DNA of 64,000 nucleotides from Streptomyces sp. NBC_00286 (GTDB taxonomy: Bacteria; Actinomycetota; Actinomycetes; Streptomycetales; Streptomycetaceae): contig NZ_CP108054.1 of the NCBI RefSeq assembly GCF_036173125.1, positions 4,092,001-4,156,000 on the forward strand, given 5' to 3'. Positions 17,590 to 25,697 of the stretch are shown in pieces. Each line of letters begins with the position of its first letter. Position 1 is the stretch's first letter. The translations under genes were made by a program, and so were the position numbers. The notes beneath the pieces were generated by a model. That model was not told where the DNA came from. It did no database searches and saw only the letters and a list, made by a program, of their open reading frames with translations.

Positions 17590-18924
17590 GTGCCCGCCCT
17601 CTACGGGGACCTGATCACAAACGGCAGCTTCACAGCCGGAACAACGGGCTGGTGGACCGGCGACCCGACATACGTCACGGTGTCCGCCCCCGGCATCGGC
17701 CTGGAAGCCACCGCCACCACGGACGCGACGAACCTCTGGGACGCCTTGCTCGGCCAGAACAACGTCATCCTCAGACCCGGCTGCCGCTACACCCTGTCCT
17801 TCACGGCCAGAGCCAGCCAGCCCGGCACCACCCTCCGCGCCCTGGTCGGACTCGGCGCCGACCCCTGGACCCCGGCGCTCGACAAGACGCTGACCCTCGG
17901 CACCGCGGACACCTGCTTCACGCTCCCGTTCACCTCGCCCCTGGACACGGCAACGGGCCAACTCACCTTCCAGTTCGGCCAGTCCACAGCAGTCACCGTC
18001 CACCTCACCGAGATCCGCCTGACCTGCTCAACCGTCGACGAGGGCTTCTACGTCGACCCGGACTCAAACGCAGCGAAGTGGCTCACCACCGCCAACCGGG
18101 ACGACCCCCGCACGAAGAAGATCGACCGCTCCCTGGCCCGCCGCCCAGGCGCCCGCTGGTTCGGCGACTGGAACAAGGACATCAAGACGGACCTCGACGC
18201 ATACGTCGGGGCCGCCGCGGCCAAGGGCCAACTCCCGATCATCACCCTCTACAACATCCACAACCGAGACAACGGCGGCGAGAGCTCCGGCGGAGCCCCC
18301 TCACCGGAGGCATACCGAGCCTGGATCGACGCCGCCGTAGCCGGCATCGCCGACCGCCCCGCCCTCGTCATCGTCGAACCGGACTCCCTCGCCCAACTCG
18401 ACAACCTCCCCACGGCCGCAGCCCGCACCGACCGCACCGCACTGATCGCATACGCCGCCCAGGCCCTCGGCACCCTCCCCGCCACCACGGCCTACCTGGA
18501 CGGAGGCAACGCCGCCTGGATCCGCCCCGCCGAAATGGCCACCCTCCTGCGGAACGCAGGCGTCGCACACGTCCGCGGCTTCGCGGTGAACGTCGCCAAC
18601 TTCGACGCAGTAGACGTCTGCTGCACGTACGCCACTCAGATCACCATCGAGCTCGCCCGTCTCGGCGTACCTGGAACCGGCTTCGTGGTGGACACCTCGC
18701 GTAACGGCAACGGCGCCATGAACGCCGAGGGCCAACACGTCGACTGGTGCAACCCGGCCGGCCGCCGCCTCGGCGTCCCCAGCTCCATTGGCGTCGGCGG
18801 CGCCGACTACCTCCTCTGGATCAAGGTTCCAGGTGACTCCGACGGCTCCTGCGGCATCGGGGACGGCCTCCCCGCTGGAGCCTTTTCCCCGTACCTCGCC
18901 GAACGGCTCATCGATGGCTGGTAG
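17590..18924 (+). CDS. GH6 family beta-1,4-glucanase with N-terminal CBM, phage tail operon
   Basis: A 444-residue protein from GTG 17590, 22 bases after the fibre gene. Residues 1-150 look like a CBM4/9-type carbohydrate-binding module (ITNGSFTAGTTGWW). Residues 150-444 are a glycoside hydrolase family 6 catalytic domain: YNIHNRDNGG (D227), VIVEPDSLAQL (catalytic acid D265), YLDGGNAAW (D304), VVDTSRNGNG, CNPAGRRLG and WIKVPGDSDGSC (D418). All GH6 key acids are present. There is no signal peptide, unlike secreted Streptomyces cellulases, and it is co-linear with tail genes. Inference: a virion-associated depolymerase acting on cellulose-like glucan made at hyphal tips. A horizontally acquired host cellulase that lost its signal peptide is the alternative. 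Confidence 0.9.
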   Translation: MPALYGDLITNGSFTAGTTGWWTGDPTYVTVSAPGIGLEATATTDATNLWDALLGQNNVILRPGCRYTLSFTARASQPGTTLRALVGLGADPWTPALDKTLTLGTADTCFTLPFTSPLDTATGQLTFQFGQSTAVTVHLTEIRLTCSTVDEGFYVDPDSNAAKWLTTANRDDPRTKKIDRSLARRPGARWFGDWNKDIKTDLDAYVGAAAAKGQLPIITLYNIHNRDNGGESSGGAPSPEAYRAWIDAAVAGIADRPALVIVEPDSLAQLDNLPTAAARTDRTALIAYAAQALGTLPATTAYLDGGNAAWIRPAEMATLLRNAGVAHVRGFAVNVANFDAVDVCCTYATQITIELARLGVPGTGFVVDTSRNGNGAMNAEGQHVDWCNPAGRRLGVPSSIGVGGADYLLWIKVPGDSDGSCGIGDGLPAGAFSPYLAERLIDGW

Positions 18925-19047
18925 GGCGGTTCACTCGCGCCTTCTCTTCACCTTGGGCTCATAGGTGCATCTGTCTGCCGCGATGACTGCGGACTCGGTC
19001 AATGTGCAGGCTCGTAGGGAGATTTGAAGTTGCAGGCAGTGTTCTTC

Positions 19048-19079
19048 GTCCGACGCATCCCGGGCGGGATTCATCGGAC
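19048..19079. terminator. Bidirectional hairpin between convergent genes
   Basis: Outer arms GTCCGA/TCGGAC and inner arms ATCCC/GGGAT form a two-part hairpin between the end of the late operon (18924) and the end of the convergent thermonuclease gene (19097). No T-run is evident, as is usual in Streptomyces. Confidence 0.55.
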
Positions 19080-19096
19080 ACCCCAGGCTCCCTGAT

Positions 19097-19957
19097 CTAG
19101 TTGGTGTCACAGCCGATGCCGTCTCCGTCGCGGTCGAGTCGGTGCGGATCGGAATCCCCGACCCAGACGGGACCGGAAAGGTCCGAGCAGTCGACGTCGG
19201 GACCGGGTGGTGGTCCGGGGGGCAGTGAGGAGCCTGGGTCTGTGTCGGGGGGCAGCGGGGTGTCGGGTTCCTCGGGAGTGGTGGCTGTCGTGTCGCAGGC
19301 GAGCCAGAGTCCTGACAGGTCCTGCTCGGCGGCGTCGCCGGCCTGGGAGATCTGCGGCCAATACTTGTCGTTGGGCGGATAGAGGACGGCCTTGGCGTGC
19401 CCCGTGCGTACCAGGGACTGGTTCACGAATTCGTCCTTGTCGTTCCAGACGTACAGCAGGTAGCGGTCGTATGGGTCTTTGAGTTCGACGTCGCGTTCGA
19501 TGCGCACGGTGGAACCCACGGGCAGCAGTTCCGCCGTGCGGGCGGTGGCTTCACTGCTGTAGCAGGCCCCCACCTCGGGCGCATCGATTTCCAGCAGGCG
19601 GACCTTGGTGGTCTGGCTCTGGGGAAGGATTTCGCTGCCACCGCGGACTTCTATGGTGTCACCGTCGATTATCCGCTCCACGATGACTTCGGCGCGGCTG
19701 GTCCTCTCGGCGGCTGCGGGTGCGTCGTCGGGACGCTTCCCCGGGGTGGACTGCTCGGGTGGCTTCGCGGGAGCCTCTGTCGGCGCCGTCGTTTGGGTGT
19801 CAGTCGGAGCTGATCCGGGGTTTGTTTCCTGACCGGCTCGATCAGCGCAACCCGTGACCCCCATGGTGAGAATCAGGACCAGCAAGGTGAGTGCGCCAAT
19901 CAGCCATGGCGTATTTCGCTGCCACACGTTGGGATCTAGTTTCTGGGACGGGTTCAT
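19097..19957 (-). CDS. Secreted lipoprotein thermonuclease with Excalibur domain
   Basis: A 286-residue protein with an N-terminal hydrophobic segment (about 17-35) and lipobox VTGC (Cys37). A Pro/Thr-rich linker (40-88) leads to a staphylococcal-nuclease domain (about 88-220) with IIDGDTIEV, RLLEIDAPEVG and DPYDRYLLYVW, supplying D98/D100, R120, D125, E128 and R165. A second linker leads to a C-terminal Excalibur calcium motif (257-283, DRDGDGIGCD). It is antisense to the late operon, with its own leader, so probably expressed in the lysogen. A surface nuclease could degrade extracellular or incoming phage DNA; that role is inferred. Confidence 0.9.
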   Translation of the reverse strand: MNPSQKLDPNVWQRNTPWLIGALTLLVLILTMGVTGCADRAGQETNPGSAPTDTQTTAPTEAPAKPPEQSTPGKRPDDAPAAAERTSRAEVIVERIIDGDTIEVRGGSEILPQSQTTKVRLLEIDAPEVGACYSSEATARTAELLPVGSTVRIERDVELKDPYDRYLLYVWNDKDEFVNQSLVRTGHAKAVLYPPNDKYWPQISQAGDAAEQDLSGLWLACDTTATTPEEPDTPLPPDTDPGSSLPPGPPPGPDVDCSDLSGPVWVGDSDPHRLDRDGDGIGCDTN

Positions 19958-20019
19958 GTCAGCCGCCTGCGCTGCCGGGTTTTCCTTTCAGGGGAACATG
20001 TCGCCCGCAAGGGGGTGCC

Positions 20020-20184
20020 ATGTGCGTTACGTGCGGCCCGCAGAAAGGCAAGACGCCCACTCCCTGGGGCCCCAGTTGCTGTGAGTATGTGCTCCTAACG
20101 AGGCCGAGGGCGGCGGAGTCGGATGCGGCACCGGTCTCTCTCGGGTGTCGAGGGCCGGTGGGCTGCATCACCGGCGTGCGCTAA
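20020..20184 (+). CDS. Possible 54-residue Cys-rich peptide
   Basis: ATG 20020 is preceded by AAGGGGG at good spacing and opens a 54-residue frame beginning MCVTCGPQKGKTPTPWG with seven Cys in total. It lies between two minus-strand genes and overlaps the end of the DUF1707 gene. There is no other support. Confidence 0.2.
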   Translation: MCVTCGPQKGKTPTPWGPSCCEYVLLTRPRAAESDAAPVSLGCRGPVGCITGVR

Positions 20185-20912
20185 GAGGTGGCGACGACTG
20201 CCAGTAGGAGGATGAACAGCGCGGCGGCGGCGATCAGGGCGGTGTTGTGGAGGGCGTTGTTCTTGCGAGGGTTGAGCCAGTCATAAGGCCCGCGCTCAGA
20301 CGGAGCGGGGGCCGGGAGGTCGGCGGTGAGCTTGTCGAGGTCGGAGAGCATCTTGGCCGAGTACAGGCGGTCGATGCGTTCGGAGTGTTCTTCGCCGGTC
20401 AGGTAGCCGTGGGCGTAGGCGTCGTGGAGGGGCTGGGCCCTGCTGTCGCGGTCAGCGTCGCAGGCGCGCACGTCGGGGCGGGGTGGTGCGGGGGGCGGGG
20501 GCGGGGCGTGGCGGCGGTTCCAGTCCCGCACGTACAGGGCGTAGAGGATGTTGCCCGCGCCATAGGTGAACAGGGCGTAAAGAACGTGCAGGCCGGCGGA
20601 CTGCTTCTTCGGCCAGGCGAGGCCGGACGTGGGGTTGTTGTTGATGACGAGCGGTGGAACCGGTTGCGGGTGTATCTGATGCGGGGGGTACTGACGAGTA
20701 TCACGTGGCGGAGTCACGACGAGCGCCGGGAGGTCGGCGGTGAGCATGTCCAGGTCGGAGAGCATCTTGGCCGAGTACAGGCGGTCGATGCGTTCGGAGT
20801 GTTCTTCGCCGGTCAGGCAGCCGTGAGCGTAGGCGTCGTGAAGAGTCTGGGCGGTGCGGTTGCGGTCGGTGTCGCAGGCACGTACGTGACGAGGGTCGGG
20901 GTACTGAGTCAT
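20181..20912 (-). CDS. Membrane protein with duplicated DUF1707 domain
   Basis: A 243-residue protein from ATG 20912, preceded by AGAAAGG. Two copies of a DUF1707 (SHOCT-like) domain occur at about 8-65 and 165-220; both contain ACD(T/A)DR and LTGEEHSERIDRLYS and end in LTADLPA. Between them is a hydrophobic stretch (GLHVLYALFTYGAGNILYALYV) and at the C-terminus a single membrane span (ALIAAAALFILLLAVV). The two domains are almost identical at DNA level (20311-20426 and 20725-20840). DUF1707 proteins are common actinobacterial membrane-associated proteins of unclear role. Confidence 0.75.
   Translation of the reverse strand: MTQYPDPRHVRACDTDRNRTAQTLHDAYAHGCLTGEEHSERIDRLYSAKMLSDLDMLTADLPALVVTPPRDTRQYPPHQIHPQPVPPLVINNNPTSGLAWPKKQSAGLHVLYALFTYGAGNILYALYVRDWNRRHAPPPPPAPPRPDVRACDADRDSRAQPLHDAYAHGYLTGEEHSERIDRLYSAKMLSDLDKLTADLPAPAPSERGPYDWLNPRKNNALHNTALIAAAALFILLLAVVATS
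20311..20426. repeat. 116-bp direct repeat, copy 1 (DUF1707 domain)
   Basis: Near-identical to 20725-20840; a recent intragenic duplication encoding the second DUF1707 domain. Confidence 0.85.
20725..20840. repeat. 116-bp direct repeat, copy 2 (DUF1707 domain)
   Basis: Partner of 20311-20426, encoding the first DUF1707 domain of the same protein. Confidence 0.85.
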
Positions 20913-21003
20913 GGCGAAGCCTTTCTCGAATTTCTTAGGGGGTTCGGCGGCTGGTGGACGCCATCGCAGTACGGGTATCGCGTCCCCCGGTCGCCCGACT
21001 GCA

Positions 21004-21279
21004 CTATCTGCGGAACAGGCAGATGACGGCGATGCGTTCGCCACTCTTGCCGCCCAGCGCGCCCATGGCCTTACCTTCACCGACAGACATGTGGTTCATC
21101 TTCCAGCCCAGGGATTCGATGGCTTCGATCTGATCGTTGATGCCGGTCATGGCACCCGTGGCGAGGCTGCTGGTGTTGGCTTCAATGAATTTGAAGACCA
21201 GTACATGGCGACCCGCGTCAATGGTGTGTTGGGCGTCGTGCAGTGCGGCGTCACCCTTGGCCTTGTTGATGATTCCCAT
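21004..21279 (-). CDS. Small conserved hypothetical protein
   Basis: A 91-residue protein from ATG 21279. It starts MGIINKAKGDAALHDAQ, contains HVLVFKFIEAN and ends ERIAVICLFRR. The layout matches a small streptomycete family I have seen without an assigned function. It is divergent from nothing and lies upstream of the DUF1707 gene on the same strand; an A+T-rich leader (21290-21360) probably holds its promoter. Confidence 0.6.
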   Translation of the reverse strand: MGIINKAKGDAALHDAQHTIDAGRHVLVFKFIEANTSSLATGAMTGINDQIEAIESLGWKMNHMSVGEGKAMGALGGKSGERIAVICLFRR

Positions 21280-21384
21280 GAGTCGTTCCTTTTTACTTGC
21301 CCCGATAAGTTAATGATGGACCTCTTTCGCCTATCTTCTACAAAAAAAGACAGAAATATTCTGAGTGGATCAGGTCCCCACCCT

Positions 21385-21500
21385 TCGGCCGCCGGGGATC
21401 TTGGGCGCAACGGGATCCTCTACCGCCTATGGACCGGCGTCCCCTGGCGCGATCTGCCCACGTACTACGGGCCGTGGAAAACGTCTGAAGACCGCACCGT
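21385..21500 (+). pseudogene. IS5-type transposase fragment
   Basis: Reading on + from about 21394 gives NGILYRLWTGVPWRDLP and YYGPWKT, the conserved N-terminal block of IS5-family transposases. It has no start and runs into unrelated sequence on both sides. It is a scar in the gap between cargo genes and the lysis module. Confidence 0.65.
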
Positions 21501-21722
21501 TACCGTCGCCGCGATCCGCTTATGGCTCCGCTCATGATCCGCCGGACCGATCGTCGCTTCCGTCGAGATGTTCGGATCACGCTATGACGCGCCATAGGTT
21601 AAGCTCCGCGCGCCGGGCGCCCCTCCGCTCTGCGACACAGGCAAGATGCAACCTCGAGGGACCGCCAGCTGGCTCCTGGCGTTGTTCAACCAAATGGAGG
21701 CGCGGGGAGAAAGCGTCCCGAC

Positions 21723-22592
21723 GTGGCCCAGCCACTGTCCGCAGACCAATTCCTGGCCGTCCTCAAGAAGTCCGGCGTCCGCGTCGTCGAGCACGGCAGC
21801 TGGCGCACCAACAATCGCAACCACAAGGGCGCCTGGGGCCCGGTCCACGGCGTCATGATCCACCACACCGGCCCGTACTCCACCGAAGCCGGCATGGTGG
21901 ACCTCTGCCGCACCGGCTACACCTCCCTGCCCGGCCCGCTGTGCCACGGCGTCATCGACCGCTCCGGCACCGTCCACCTCGTCGGCTACGGCCGCGCCAA
22001 CCACGCCGGCTCCGGAGACGACGACGTCCTCAAAGCCGTCATCGCCGAGAAGCCCCTGCCACCGGACAACGAGGCCAACACTGACGGCAATCCGCACTTC
22101 TACGGCTTCGAGTGCATCAACACCGGCGGCGGACAGGCATGGCCTGCGGCCCAGTTGGACGCCATGCACAAGGTCAGCGCGGCCCTGTGCCGAGCGCACG
22201 GCTGGACGGCGCGCTCGGTCATCGCCCACAAGGAGTGGCAGCCCGGCAAGCCGGACCCCGCGGGCATCGCGATGGGCGACTTCCGTACGGCAGTTGCCGA
22301 GCTCCTCAACACCAAGCCGGATCCGGACACGGACGACGAGCCGGAGTACGCGCCGTTCCCCGGCGCCGACTACTTCCGCGTCGGCCGCCGCTCCGCCCTG
22401 ATCACGGCAATGGGCAAGCGGCTCGTCGCGGAGGGCTGCGGCAAGTACGCCAAGGGCCCCGGCCCCAACTGGACCGACGCCGACCGCCGCTCCTACGCCG
22501 CCTGGCAACGCAAGCTCCGCTACTCCGGCGACGACGCCGACGGCATCCCGGGCCCCACGAGCTGGGCGAAGCTCCGCGTCCCCGCACCCTGA
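21723..22592 (+). CDS. Endolysin, N-acetylmuramoyl-L-alanine amidase (Amidase_2)
   Basis: A 289-residue protein from GTG 21723. Residues about 20-195 form an Amidase_2/PGRP fold: GVMIHHTGPYS (zinc His47), FYGFECINTGGG, and VIAHKEWQPGKPDP near 175-190 with the second His and the acidic ligand. Residues 210-289 form a peptidoglycan-binding-like module (YFRVGRRSALITAMG to GPTSWAKLRVP). No signal peptide; release would need the holin encoded 27 bases downstream. Typical streptomycete phage endolysin. Confidence 0.9.
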   Translation: MAQPLSADQFLAVLKKSGVRVVEHGSWRTNNRNHKGAWGPVHGVMIHHTGPYSTEAGMVDLCRTGYTSLPGPLCHGVIDRSGTVHLVGYGRANHAGSGDDDVLKAVIAEKPLPPDNEANTDGNPHFYGFECINTGGGQAWPAAQLDAMHKVSAALCRAHGWTARSVIAHKEWQPGKPDPAGIAMGDFRTAVAELLNTKPDPDTDDEPEYAPFPGADYFRVGRRSALITAMGKRLVAEGCGKYAKGPGPNWTDADRRSYAAWQRKLRYSGDDADGIPGPTSWAKLRVPAP

Positions 22593-22619
22593 CCCAAATT
22601 CCGAGAGGACCTCTGCCCC

Positions 22620-22886
22620 ATGGCCACCCTCAACATCGCGCCCAAGCTCGTCAGCGACATCGCCGAGCGCACCGTGCTCACGTACGTCGAGGCATTCCTC
22701 GGCCTCCTCCTCGCCTCCGGCACGACCAACCTCATCGCTCTGTCCGCACTCGAGTCGGCAGCCATCGCCGCGATCCCAGCCGGCCTCGCCGTGGTCAAGG
22801 GAGCCGTCGGCTCCCTCCTCGGCCGCGCCGGAACGGCCTCGTGGCTCCCCGCCAGAACCGACCCCGCCTCCACCACCCTCAACTGA
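22620..22886 (+). CDS. Holin
   Basis: An 88-residue protein from ATG 22620, with GAGAGG at 22603-22608. Two hydrophobic segments (about 20-40 and 43-63) flank a short Ser/Glu turn, the size and topology of small phage holins, directly after the endolysin gene. It would permeabilise the membrane at lysis. Confidence 0.75.
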   Translation: MATLNIAPKLVSDIAERTVLTYVEAFLGLLLASGTTNLIALSALESAAIAAIPAGLAVVKGAVGSLLGRAGTASWLPARTDPASTTLN

Positions 22887-22903
22887 CCACCGGAGCAGTC
22901 GCC

Positions 22904-23149
22904 ATGCCCGACGGAGAGATCGCCCTGGAGCTCGCCGAACTCCGCCGCGCCCTCGAAGTCGGGCTCGCGCGCATCGACGGCCAACTCGCGCTCCTGGTCC
23001 AGCGATCGGACCAGATCGACAAGGCCGTCGAGGAGCTGGACGCCAGGGTCGCCGCCCTCGAAAAGAGCCGGTGGCCCCTCCCCGCCATCAGCACGCTGAC
23101 CGGCCTTGCCGCGCTCGGCGTCGCCATCTGGTCGGCAACTGGCCGCTGA
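22904..23149 (+). CDS. Coiled-coil protein with C-terminal TM, lysis module
   Basis: An 81-residue protein from ATG 22904. Residues 5-58 form heptads (LAELRRALEVGLARIDGQL, then VEELDARVAALEKS), and 62-80 is a membrane span. It lies between the holin and another small membrane protein and could be an accessory holin, antiholin or spanin-like component; I cannot tell which. Confidence 0.65.
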   Translation: MPDGEIALELAELRRALEVGLARIDGQLALLVQRSDQIDKAVEELDARVAALEKSRWPLPAISTLTGLAALGVAIWSATGR

Positions 23150-23192
23150 CGCCGCCGGATTACAGACCCTCCCAGAAGACAAGGAGATCGGA

Positions 23193-23402
23193 TTGACCAT
23201 GCCCGACCTGTTCTGGGCCAACCTGCTGGTGCTCGGCTTCACGTACGAACTGTTCACCCTGGTGGACATCGAAGACGGCAACACCCTCTCCGAGCGCGTG
23301 CGCGCCTGGTTCCGCATCCACACCCGTCCGGGTCGCGCGATCTTCACCGTCGGCTGGACGGGCTTCGCCGTGTGGTTCCTCATTCACGTTCTCACCGGCT
23401 GA
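23193..23402 (+). CDS. Small membrane protein, lysis module
   Basis: A 69-residue protein. TTG 23193 has AAGGAG six bases upstream; ATG 23199 is in frame but spaced twelve bases. It has an N-terminal hydrophobic segment (LFWANLLVLGFTYELF) and a C-terminal span (VGWTGFAVWFLIHVL) around a basic middle. Similar small proteins end streptomycete phage lysis cassettes. Function unknown. Confidence 0.65.
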   Translation: MTMPDLFWANLLVLGFTYELFTLVDIEDGNTLSERVRAWFRIHTRPGRAIFTVGWTGFAVWFLIHVLTG

Positions 23403-23420
23403 CCGTCACCTTGCGTTCGA

Positions 23421-24083
23421 TCACTCGTAGAAGACCGTGACGGGGCTCCGGCATATCCAGCAAAGACGCAGCATGATCTCGTCGGCCGGATGCGGCCGCT
23501 CGTCGCCCGGCTCGAGCAGGAAGCCGTGCGTGGTCGCCAGGTTCTCGCTGCCTGTGGCCTCATAGCAGGCCCGGCAGGCGGCGCTCCGGCACTTCGTGCA
23601 GCGGTACCCCCCTCCGGCACGGATCACCTCGTCGGCGGTCTGCGCGAAGTCCACGGTGTGCCAAGGGTGGCCGCAGTCCGGGTCATCGCAGGGGAACTCG
23701 AAGTTGGAGGAGCACGGCATGATCGGATAGCCGCAGCGGGCGCAGTGAGTAGGCGATGCTGTCAACTCCGCGAGCGGCGTGCGCTCGGGGATCTCGACCA
23801 GGGCGCCGTCGGCCTCGTCGAAGATCATGATCATGTCGCGGCCGAGGTTGCGGTACGGCGTCTCTACGATCACGTAGTAGCGCTCTTGGCGTACGTCCCG
23901 GCGGCGCAGGTACTCCAGCGCGACGGCCTCGGACTTGACCCAGGACACCTCGTAGACCTTGCCGTTGTCCTTGATGTCCATGACATTGGCGCTGTTCTCG
24001 ACGCTGTCAGCGTACGGGCGCCACTTGCCGTACGCCTGGGTGCCCGGCTCGTACGTGGTCTGCCTTCGTCGTCTCCACCACAT
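23421..24083 (-). CDS. Cysteine-rich multi-zinc protein, unknown
   Basis: A 220-residue protein; ATG 24083 (MWWRRRRQTTYEPG) is preferred to the upstream ATG 24206, because the region before it is Pro-rich filler. The N-terminal half (VYEVSWVKSEAV, YYVIVETPYRN) looks like a small alpha/beta domain. The C-terminal half carries CARC, CDDPDC, CTKC, CRAC and CWIC pairs, enough for three zinc sites. It is convergent with the lysis genes and divergent from the HTH gene at 24322. No named family recognised. Confidence 0.6.
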   Translation of the reverse strand: MWWRRRRQTTYEPGTQAYGKWRPYADSVENSANVMDIKDNGKVYEVSWVKSEAVALEYLRRRDVRQERYYVIVETPYRNLGRDMIMIFDEADGALVEIPERTPLAELTASPTHCARCGYPIMPCSSNFEFPCDDPDCGHPWHTVDFAQTADEVIRAGGGYRCTKCRSAACRACYEATGSENLATTHGFLLEPGDERPHPADEIMLRLCWICRSPVTVFYE

Positions 24084-24272
24084 GGGTCGAGTATCAGGAC
24101 GTCGGGCGGGACCGGTCCCGAGAACGAATGCCGGGTGGCGTTCGTCGGGCCGGGAACCCGTCGGTGTGGGTGCAGGAGGAGCGGGCTCTGTCCGGGCCAC
24201 CGGCACTCATCAGCCAGGAGCCGGACTCTGCGTGAAGCCCACGATGATCAGTCGGGGCTTCGAACAACTATG

Positions 24273-24286
24273 CTTGATGTATCAAG
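24273..24286. promoter_or_regulatory. Palindrome CTTGAT-N2-ATCAAG
   Basis: A perfect 6+2+6 palindrome 36 bases before the HTH gene start, in the divergent region. Its TTGAT/ATCAA half-sites recur at the two early promoters (27564-27579 and 30818-30850), suggesting a common regulator. Confidence 0.5.
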
Positions 24287-24321
24287 TCAGTTTTATGGAG
24301 TCGAACGGTCCGGAGGGCGCT

Positions 24322-24972
24322 GTGGCGGAGAAGCGGTTCCCCTATCTACTGGGGCACGCGGAGATCGCGTTCCTCTACGGAGTGGAACGGCAGACCTCGC
24401 AGCTCTGGAAGACGCGCGGCGTACTGAGGGAGCCGGACGCCGTCATCTCCGGGAATCCCTACTGGCTGCTGCCGACCGTGCTCGGGCTCGCAGAGGACGG
24501 GGCACGGGAGTACCTGCCGGGGCGGCTGAAGGAGTACAAGGCCGGCATTGATGGCGGGTACGAAGTCGCCGACGCGGCCGAACTGCCTGACATCGTCGGG
24601 CTGAAGGAGATCCCTTGGGTCTTCGGCAAGAAGTACATGGACGTCTATCAGTGGCGGGTCCGCAAGAGCTTCGCGGCCGAGGACGCGATGGTCTCGGGCT
24701 CGCCGCTGTGGCTGCTGGGCACCGTGCTCAAGGACGCTGAGCAGCGCGGGCGCACCACGGTCCAGGAAGGTATCGACCGGATCCGTTCGGGCGAGCGCGA
24801 GCAGATCAAGCCCCGCGGGCGCAAGCCGTCTGCCGAGCCCAAGCCGACGCCCACGCCCTTGCCGGAGGCGCGGACGTTCCAGCCCGGCCAGGACTCGGCG
24901 GAGGATGTCGCGGCGTTCGCGGCGGAACTCCTGAACGCCGGCTTCTCCATGACCGTACGGCCGAAGCGCTGA
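24322..24972 (+). CDS. DNA-binding protein with two MerR/excisionase-like HTH units
   Basis: A 216-residue protein from GTG 24322 with GGAGG at 24312-24316; ATG 24295 is in frame but has no site. Two similar segments occur: LLGHAEIAFLYGVERQTSQLW (about 8-28, followed by SGNPYWLLPTVLGLAE) and VGLKEIPWVFGKKYMDVYQW (about 90-110, followed by SGSPLWLLGTVLKDAE). Each looks like a winged HTH of the MerR/excisionase type. A Pro/Lys linker leads to a C-terminal AAFAAELLNAGF helix. It may be a phage regulator or recombination directionality factor. Confidence 0.6.
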   Translation: MAEKRFPYLLGHAEIAFLYGVERQTSQLWKTRGVLREPDAVISGNPYWLLPTVLGLAEDGAREYLPGRLKEYKAGIDGGYEVADAAELPDIVGLKEIPWVFGKKYMDVYQWRVRKSFAAEDAMVSGSPLWLLGTVLKDAEQRGRTTVQEGIDRIRSGEREQIKPRGRKPSAEPKPTPTPLPEARTFQPGQDSAEDVAAFAAELLNAGFSMTVRPKR

Positions 24973-25216
24973 TCCCGGGTCAGGGCACATCTGCATCTGC
25001 ACGTTCCGGGCCCGTGCTCCTGACCGAGATGGTTCGCCAGATTGGCAGCACTGTCTGCGCATGATGCAGCTGCCCTGCACACCCTGGAAGCCCTTTGGCA
25101 TCCGGTGTGACGGCCGCGGCTCTGAAGCCGGATGACACTCACACATAGACCCAAGGGCCGTGACATGCGATCGATCTGCGGCGCGGTCTCCCCATCTCAC
25201 TGCTTGCATCACTGCC

Positions 25217-25243
25217 ATCTAGTTGCACATTTGGAAACTAGAT
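25217..25243. promoter_or_regulatory. Inverted repeat ATCTAGTT-N11-AACTAGAT
   Basis: Perfect 8-bp arms upstream of the membrane protein/wHTH pair at 25283-26003. Its position fits an autoregulatory operator for the winged-helix regulator. Confidence 0.5.
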
Positions 25244-25282
25244 GCTAGAAGTGAGATGTACTCGATGGGTGAAGGGACAGTC

Positions 25283-25696
25283 ATGGGGAAGAACCCGGAC
25301 TCTGCGGAGCAATTGCGAGCGGTAGACGAAGCGCCGGTACTCACGAAGGGTGCTTCCGTCGCCGAGCGGGGCTTGGGCGTATTGTCTGCGGCACTCGTGT
25401 TCACGGTGTTGGTGCTTGCGGCGTCGCACGAGGTCGCCGCGGTCCTGGGAGGCGTGGTTCTGCTAGTCACTCTGGCTGTTGTGCTCAGGTGGCGGTGGTT
25501 CCATCTCAGAGCTCCGGGCAGGAGGCCACACGGCAAGATCGAGGATTGGGTCTCGTTCCTGACCCCGGTGGCGCTGGCGATTCCGGCGCTGCGGATTCTG
25601 TGGAACAACCCGACTGACCTTCCGGCAGCCATGGCCGGGGCTACAGTGCCGACGGTCCTTCTTGCTGTCTATCTCGTTCTGCGGTGGAGGCGCTGA
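25283..25696 (+). CDS. Small integral membrane protein paired with wHTH regulator
   Basis: A 137-residue protein; ATG 25283 has AAGGGA at 25272-25277, ATG 25265 is an alternative. Four hydrophobic segments are visible (AALVFTVLVLAA, VVLLVTLAVVL, FLTPVALAIPAL, VPTVLLAVYLVL). Its stop is one base from the regulator start, so the two are one transcriptional unit. Such pairs are common in actinobacteria; the membrane protein may sense or be the sole regulated target. Confidence 0.65.
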   Translation: MGKNPDSAEQLRAVDEAPVLTKGASVAERGLGVLSAALVFTVLVLAASHEVAAVLGGVVLLVTLAVVLRWRWFHLRAPGRRPHGKIEDWVSFLTPVALAIPALRILWNNPTDLPAAMAGATVPTVLLAVYLVLRWRR

Positions 25697-25697
25697 C

